The notes beneath the pieces are model-generated. The model saw only the letters and a list, made by a program, of their open reading frames with translations. It searched no databases and was not told the origin of the DNA. Shown here piece by piece: positions 34,501 through 40,500 of a stretch of 64,000 bases of DNA (its first letter is position 1; every line of letters starts with the position of its first letter). The stretch spans positions 202,742-266,741 of the forward strand of contig JAJAGP010000424.1 of NCBI GenBank assembly GCA_025084515.1, in the 5' to 3' direction. Made by a program: the position numbers and the translations under genes. The DNA comes from Ancistrus triradiatus (lineage: Eukaryota > Chordata > Actinopteri > Siluriformes > Loricariidae).

Positions 34501-37500
34501 GCACGACTACCTATGTCACGCACTGCCAAATGCTGGAGGTATTGTAGTGCGTAGCGTACCCTAAACATGTTTAACTTACACACGTGGACAAAATTTGTTG
34601 GTACCAATCAGTTAATGAAAGAAAAACCCACAATGGTAACAGAAAATACCTTTAATCTGACAAAAGTAATAATAAATACAAAGTCTATGAAAATGAACAA
34701 ATGAAAGCCAGACATTGCTTTTCAACCATGCTTCAACAGAATTATTTAAAAAAATAAACTCATGAAACAGGCCTGGACAGAAATGATGGTACCCCTGAAA
34801 AATGTGACCAAAGGGACATGTTAAATCATGGTGTGTTCGCCAATTAGCATCACAAGTGTCTACAATCTTGTAATCAGTCAGTGGACCTATATATAGGGCT
34901 TCAGGTAGTCACTGTGCTGTTTGCGGACACTGTGTGTACCACACTTTTACCACGAACTGACGCTGAGAGAACGCTGACCACTGACGCGAGGATTGCGAGG
35001 ATCTGGCAACCCAGACTCGTTCTCCCCAATTGCATACAGGACACACGCTGTTTTGTAGCTGTTAGCAGTTTATTACCTTTGAACTATTTTAATTCCCGAT
35101 CGCATCTGTATCGTATATAATCGTATATATGGTAGGTTTTTACAACATCTTAATCATTTTATTCTCGTACCGGCGGATTATATTTTTTTGCCGCTAATCG
35201 TTTAGTAACTTTACAGGTATACCAGCTTGTGTTTGTAGCCATTAGCTAATTACCAGAGTTGCGTCTTCTTTTGCAGTAGTCTGTGTTTTTATAACTTTTT
35301 TACAGTCTTTTCCCCACCTTCTTTCTGAGACTTAGTTTTGTGTGACGTTTTGTATTAACTTGTATTAACGCTTTAATCGAGCATTGCAATGGACCATTGG
35401 CTGCAGCTGAACCAGATCTTCACTCGGCACCTCACAACACCACCCGAAGCGAAGTACCTTTAATTCATTAATTGTACTAACATGGCTTCTGCTGCGCTTG
35501 ATCCCTGTACCGAGTGTGGCATGTTTAGCTATTCTTCCTCCATCATTAGTGTAAATTTTACTTGTGATAGGTGTAGGCTTGTAGCTAGTCTGACGGAGAA
35601 GATTGTAGTTTTAGAGGCGTGCATCCAGACATTAGAGAAGGCTAGTTCAGCTCCTAGCTTAGCAGATCTGGATGCCACAGGTGAAGTTAGAGCCCCAGCC
35701 CCGGCAGAGCCCTCGCAGCAGGGCAAGTGGGTGACGGTTCGGCGACGTAGTCGTAAGGCTCGTCCACGAGAGCACCTCTCTTTACCTGTTCACGTGTCCA
35801 ACAGGTTTGCCCTCCTCAGTGATACACCCACTGAGCAGCACGTTGAAAGAGCTCTGGTCATAGGTGACTATTTTACGACACGTGAAACTTGCTACCCCTT
35901 TAGGGACACCAGCAGCTAGAGTTATCTGTATCCCTGGAGCCATTGCGCCGGACATTGTAACGAGTCTTAGTGAACTCGAGAGCCACAGATTCTCTAGGAT
36001 AGTTATTCATGTAGGGGCTAATGATGTACGCCTTCATCAGTCAGAGGTTACTAAGGCTAATTCTGTAGAGATGGTTAGTGTGGCGAAGGCGATGTCCGAT
36101 GCTGTAGTGTGCTCTGACCCCATCCCAATGCAGCGAGGTGACCAAGCCTACAGCAGGTTATGGTCGCTGAACTGCTGGCTGCCCAAGTGGTGCTCTGAAA
36201 ACAACGTGGGCTATATAGACAACTGGACAGCCTTTGAGGGTAAGCCTGGCTTTTTAGGATGGGACGGTGTTGCTCTAATCTCCTGCAACATTGCCCATAG
36301 TCTTATGGCCCGGTTTGTTAGGGGCTGACTATCCAGAGCAGGGGTCAGGCAGCAGACAGACCGGCTTAACCAACTGTCTGCTGGTAGCCATGCACCGTCA
36401 CCCAGAACCCACATTATTGAAACTGTGTCTGTTACCTGCAGCTGTCCTAAACGCTCTCAAAAAGTCTGTTTTAATAACCTCATTAGTATAAACACAGATA
36501 GCTCCCAAAGAAATAACAACCTTAGACTAAAGCTAGGATTACTTAACATTAGATCACTTACAAACAAAGCAGTAATTGTAAATGAAATAATCACTGATAA
36601 ACGTTTACACGCTCTCTGTCTCACTGAGACTTGGATTAGACCTGATGAATATTTAGCCTTAAATGAAGCCTCACCTCCTGGATACAGTCATGCTAATCGC
36701 CCTCGTCCTAATGGTCGGGGGGGAGGCATAGCCACAATTTTTGACAAAGAGCTAAGTGTTACAACTAAATCCCATTACAAAGGCTAATTCTTTTGAAATA
36801 CTTGATTTCTTAAATGTGACTGAACCCATCGTTATGGCAGTCAAAACCACACTCTTTCAGCTTATCACTATTTACCTCCCTCCTGGTCCCTATTCAGAAT
36901 TTCTTCAGGAATTTGCTAACTTTCTTTCCTGCTACTACTGTCAACAGATAAGGCTTTAATTGTAGGTGATTTCAATATTCACTTTGACAATGAGCAGGAT
37001 CCACTTAGAATTGCTTTCGAGTCCATCTTAGAATCCATGGGTATCACTCAGAATGTGATGGGACCAACCCACCGCTGTAATCATACTTTAGATCTAATAT
37101 TAACATTTAGTATCAATATAGATAACATTGATGTTTTCCCGCAAAGTGATTCGATTTCAGATCGCTATCTTTTAGTATTTGAGCTATCTCTAATAAATAA
37201 AATCCTTCTGCCTTGTTGTCACACCAAGTGCACTATCACATCTGCTACTCCAGCTGCGTTTATTAAAAACCTACCAGACTTGAAATTTGACTTGAGTGTG
37301 TAAATGACCAATTAGAATGTGTGCTTCGCTCAACCCAGGACACGACTGCTCCTGCTAGGGTCAAACGCATTAGGGGAGAAAAGGCTAGCACCGAGGTATA
37401 ATGACCACACCCGTACCTTGAAGCAAAAAACACGGCATTTAGAGCGCAAGTGAAAATTGGAGGTGTTTAAGATTGCTTGGAGGGACAGCATGGCAGAGTA

Positions 37501-40500
37501 TAAGCATGCCCTCACTAAAGCTAAGGCTGCATACTTCTCCTCAATCATAGAGAAAAATAAGAATAATTCAAGATTTCTTTTTAATACAGTCTCCAAATTC
37601 ACAAAAAACCCAACAGAAAGTGATTCTCCCGTTCTGTGTAATTTGCTCAATTTGGGATTGGACGTAGTTATTAGGAGATAATCTAAACTTGTAAAGTTGC
37701 TTTGAGACAATGCTCCATTGTAAAAAGCGCTATATAAATAAATCTGACTTGACTTGACTTAACAGTAATGATTTCATGACTTTCTTTAATGATAAGATAG
37801 AAAACATTAAGCATAAAACTCAATGCTCATCACATCACCAAACTATTCAGCCACCTTCCAGGTGCAGCACTAGTGAAGACATCTGTTTAATGAGCTGTAA
37901 ATCAAGATTAGAATCTTTTACCCCAATTACTAACACTGAACTATCCGCACTGGTCATCAACATGTTTATTAGATCCAATTCCTACACATTTACTCAAACA
38001 AGTAATACCTAGTATTATATAGCCAGTGTTAGCTATTTTAAATACATCCCTTACCTTTGGTTATGTGCCCAAATCCTTTGTCTGCCGTTATCAAACCACC
38101 GATTAAAAAAGCCAATCTTGACCCTTGTGTGATATCTAATTATGGACCAATTTCAAATCTACCGTTTCTGTCCAAAATCTTAGAAAAAGCAAATGAAATT
38201 TATGAAACATTTCAGTCTGGCTTCAGGCCCCATCATAGTACTGAAACAGCATTAATTAGGGTACTAAATGACTTGTTAATGTCCTCAGATAAGGGATGTG
38301 TTTCTTTTCTTGTTCTGTTAAATTTAAGTGCAGCATTTGACACTATAGATCATGATGTTTTACTAAACAGACTAGAAAATACTGTAGGTATTAAGGGATC
38401 AGCACTTTCTTGGTTTAAATCCTACTTAACCGACCGGTACCAGTTTGTTCATATAAATAATCTAAGGTCTAAGATCTCAAAAGTGAAGTATGGCATGCCT
38501 CAGAGGTCAGTGCTTGGCCCGCTTTTATTCTCTCTGTACATGCTGCCACTAGGCTCAGTTATTCGTAAACATGGCATTAGTTTCCACTGCTATGCAGATG
38601 ATACACAGCTGTACATATCAGCCAAACCTAATGACAGCCTTACAATCAACAAAATTGAGGACTGTGTAAAGGAAATAAAAGATTGGATGTTATTTAATTT
38701 TCTCTTACGTAACTGAGGTTGTTGTATTAGTGGGACCCAAGGCTGTGAGAGACATGTTGGCTAAGATCTATTCTAAATTAGATGGGTCTGTCAGTTTGTT
38801 TCCCAGTCCCGTCTGTAAAAAACTCAGGGGTCCACATTTGATTCAGATCTTCTCCTTTGATCCACACATTCGCAGCATCACTCGAATTGCTTTCTTTCAA
38901 TTACGTAATACGCTACAACTTAGACATATCCTCTCTTTTAATGATGCCAGAAAACTTGTTTCATGCGTTTATAACCTCAAGGTTTGGATTACTGTAATAA
39001 GCGCCTTTTCTTACTGGAATGCTCTAGTAAATCTATTAAATAAACTTCAGTTAGTTCAGAATGCAGCTGCCCGAGTGCTAACTCGAACTAGAAAATTTGA
39101 TCATATCACTCCTGTTCTATCATCACTGCACTGGTTACCAGTCAAATTCCGCATTGATTACAAAATACTTCTTATAACTTATAAAGCTCCTACATGCCTG
39201 GCCCCACATTTATCTGAGTGACCTCCTAGAGTTTTTACAATCCAAACTCGTCTACTTCGTTCGCAGGGTGCAGGACTTCTTTTAGTTCCTAGAATTAAAA
39301 AAGTCACAGCCGGGGGAAAGGCTCTCTCATACATGGCCCCCCAACTATGGAAGTAAACTTCCCACTTTTCGTTCGAGATTCAGACACTCTCCAAAGTTTT
39401 AAGTGTTGCTAAAGGACATACCTATTTTACACAGGCTTTTGACTAAGATAGACCAGGATGCATGGCTTGGGTCACTGGGGCCAGAGTCTAGTCATGTCTG
39501 GCCTGCCTGTTTTGTCCGCTAGCCGGGAGTGTCGAGTGGGCGGTCTGGCTGAACTGGGGCTTCGGTCCTCGTGATCTTGAACTCGTGCATCCTTGGCCTT
39601 AGAATAAGGGCAGAGCTTGGGGTTCACGTCAAAGAGTCTTTATGGTGATCAGAGAAGTTGGGGTTGCTGTCCTTCTCCTGCCTTCCCGTGGGGTTGCCAA
39701 TGTCTCATGTGATCCCTCTTGGCTGTGTGTTTCCTACCAGTTCTCCTCTTTCTAGCTATGCTGCTATAGGCTAAATGCTGCCGGGGTCTCATGCTACACA
39801 TGGTATCAGTGATTGAACATGGCATCAGTGATTGTTTAATAGACACTGTGCTCTTAATCAACTAACTACTTTCATTTGCTGTTTTCTCTCCGAGCTGTGT
39901 TCCGGTGCCGGTTTCCAGCCCCCCCCCCCACACATGATGTTCATCGGCTGCAAGCTCCACGCAAGCTGCTTTCGTCATCAGCTCCAGCCCCACTATACCA
40001 ACAACACCCGGGCCACTTGGTTAATATACGATGTGCATTTACTTCCCCATTTTATTCGAACTTTGACTCCATGACTTTAGTTTCGCTCTTAGATTTATCA
40101 TCTACGCCGCCCAAGGAATTTGGGTCCCTTTTTGAGTCTTGGTCCTCCCAAGGTTTCTTCCTACAACACTCAGGGAGTTTTCCTTGCCTCTGTCGCCCTA
40201 GGCTTGCTCAATTTGGGAATGGACGTATTTATTAGGAGATAATCTAAACTTGTAAAGTTGCTTTGAGACAATGCTCCATTGTAAAAAGCGCTATATAAAT
40301 AGATCTGACTTGACTTGACACTCAACATGGACCAGAGGAAGCAAAGGAAAGAGTTGTCTCAGAACATTACAAAGAAAATCATAGACAAGCATGTTAAAGG
40401 TAAAGGTTATAAGACCATCTCCAAGCAGCTTGATGTTCCCTGGAATACAGTTGCATATATTATTCAGAAATGTAAGACCCATGGGACTGTAGCCAACCTC

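Larger units (their letters stand above)
34946..40319 (+). mobile_element. L2-type LINE, near full length, inactive
   Basis: It contains a 5' region, ORF1 with esterase-like domain (35482-36328), ORF2 with endonuclease and RT (36425-39221) and a 3' end with TGTAAAAAGCGCTATATAAA and a TGACTTGACTTGAC tail. It lies between CCACACT and ACTCAACATGG of the host Tc1, so a short ACT duplication is possible. The length of about 5.4 kb and the presence of the 5' part suggest a complete insertion. Shorter copies of its tail are at 13047-13152 and 37643-37760. Confidence 0.87.

Noticed and set aside
35482..35919. Independent gene starting MASAALDPC, similar at its start to the claudin
   Set aside because: The first six residues agree by chance; the frame belongs to the L2 ORF1 and continues into the esterase-like part.
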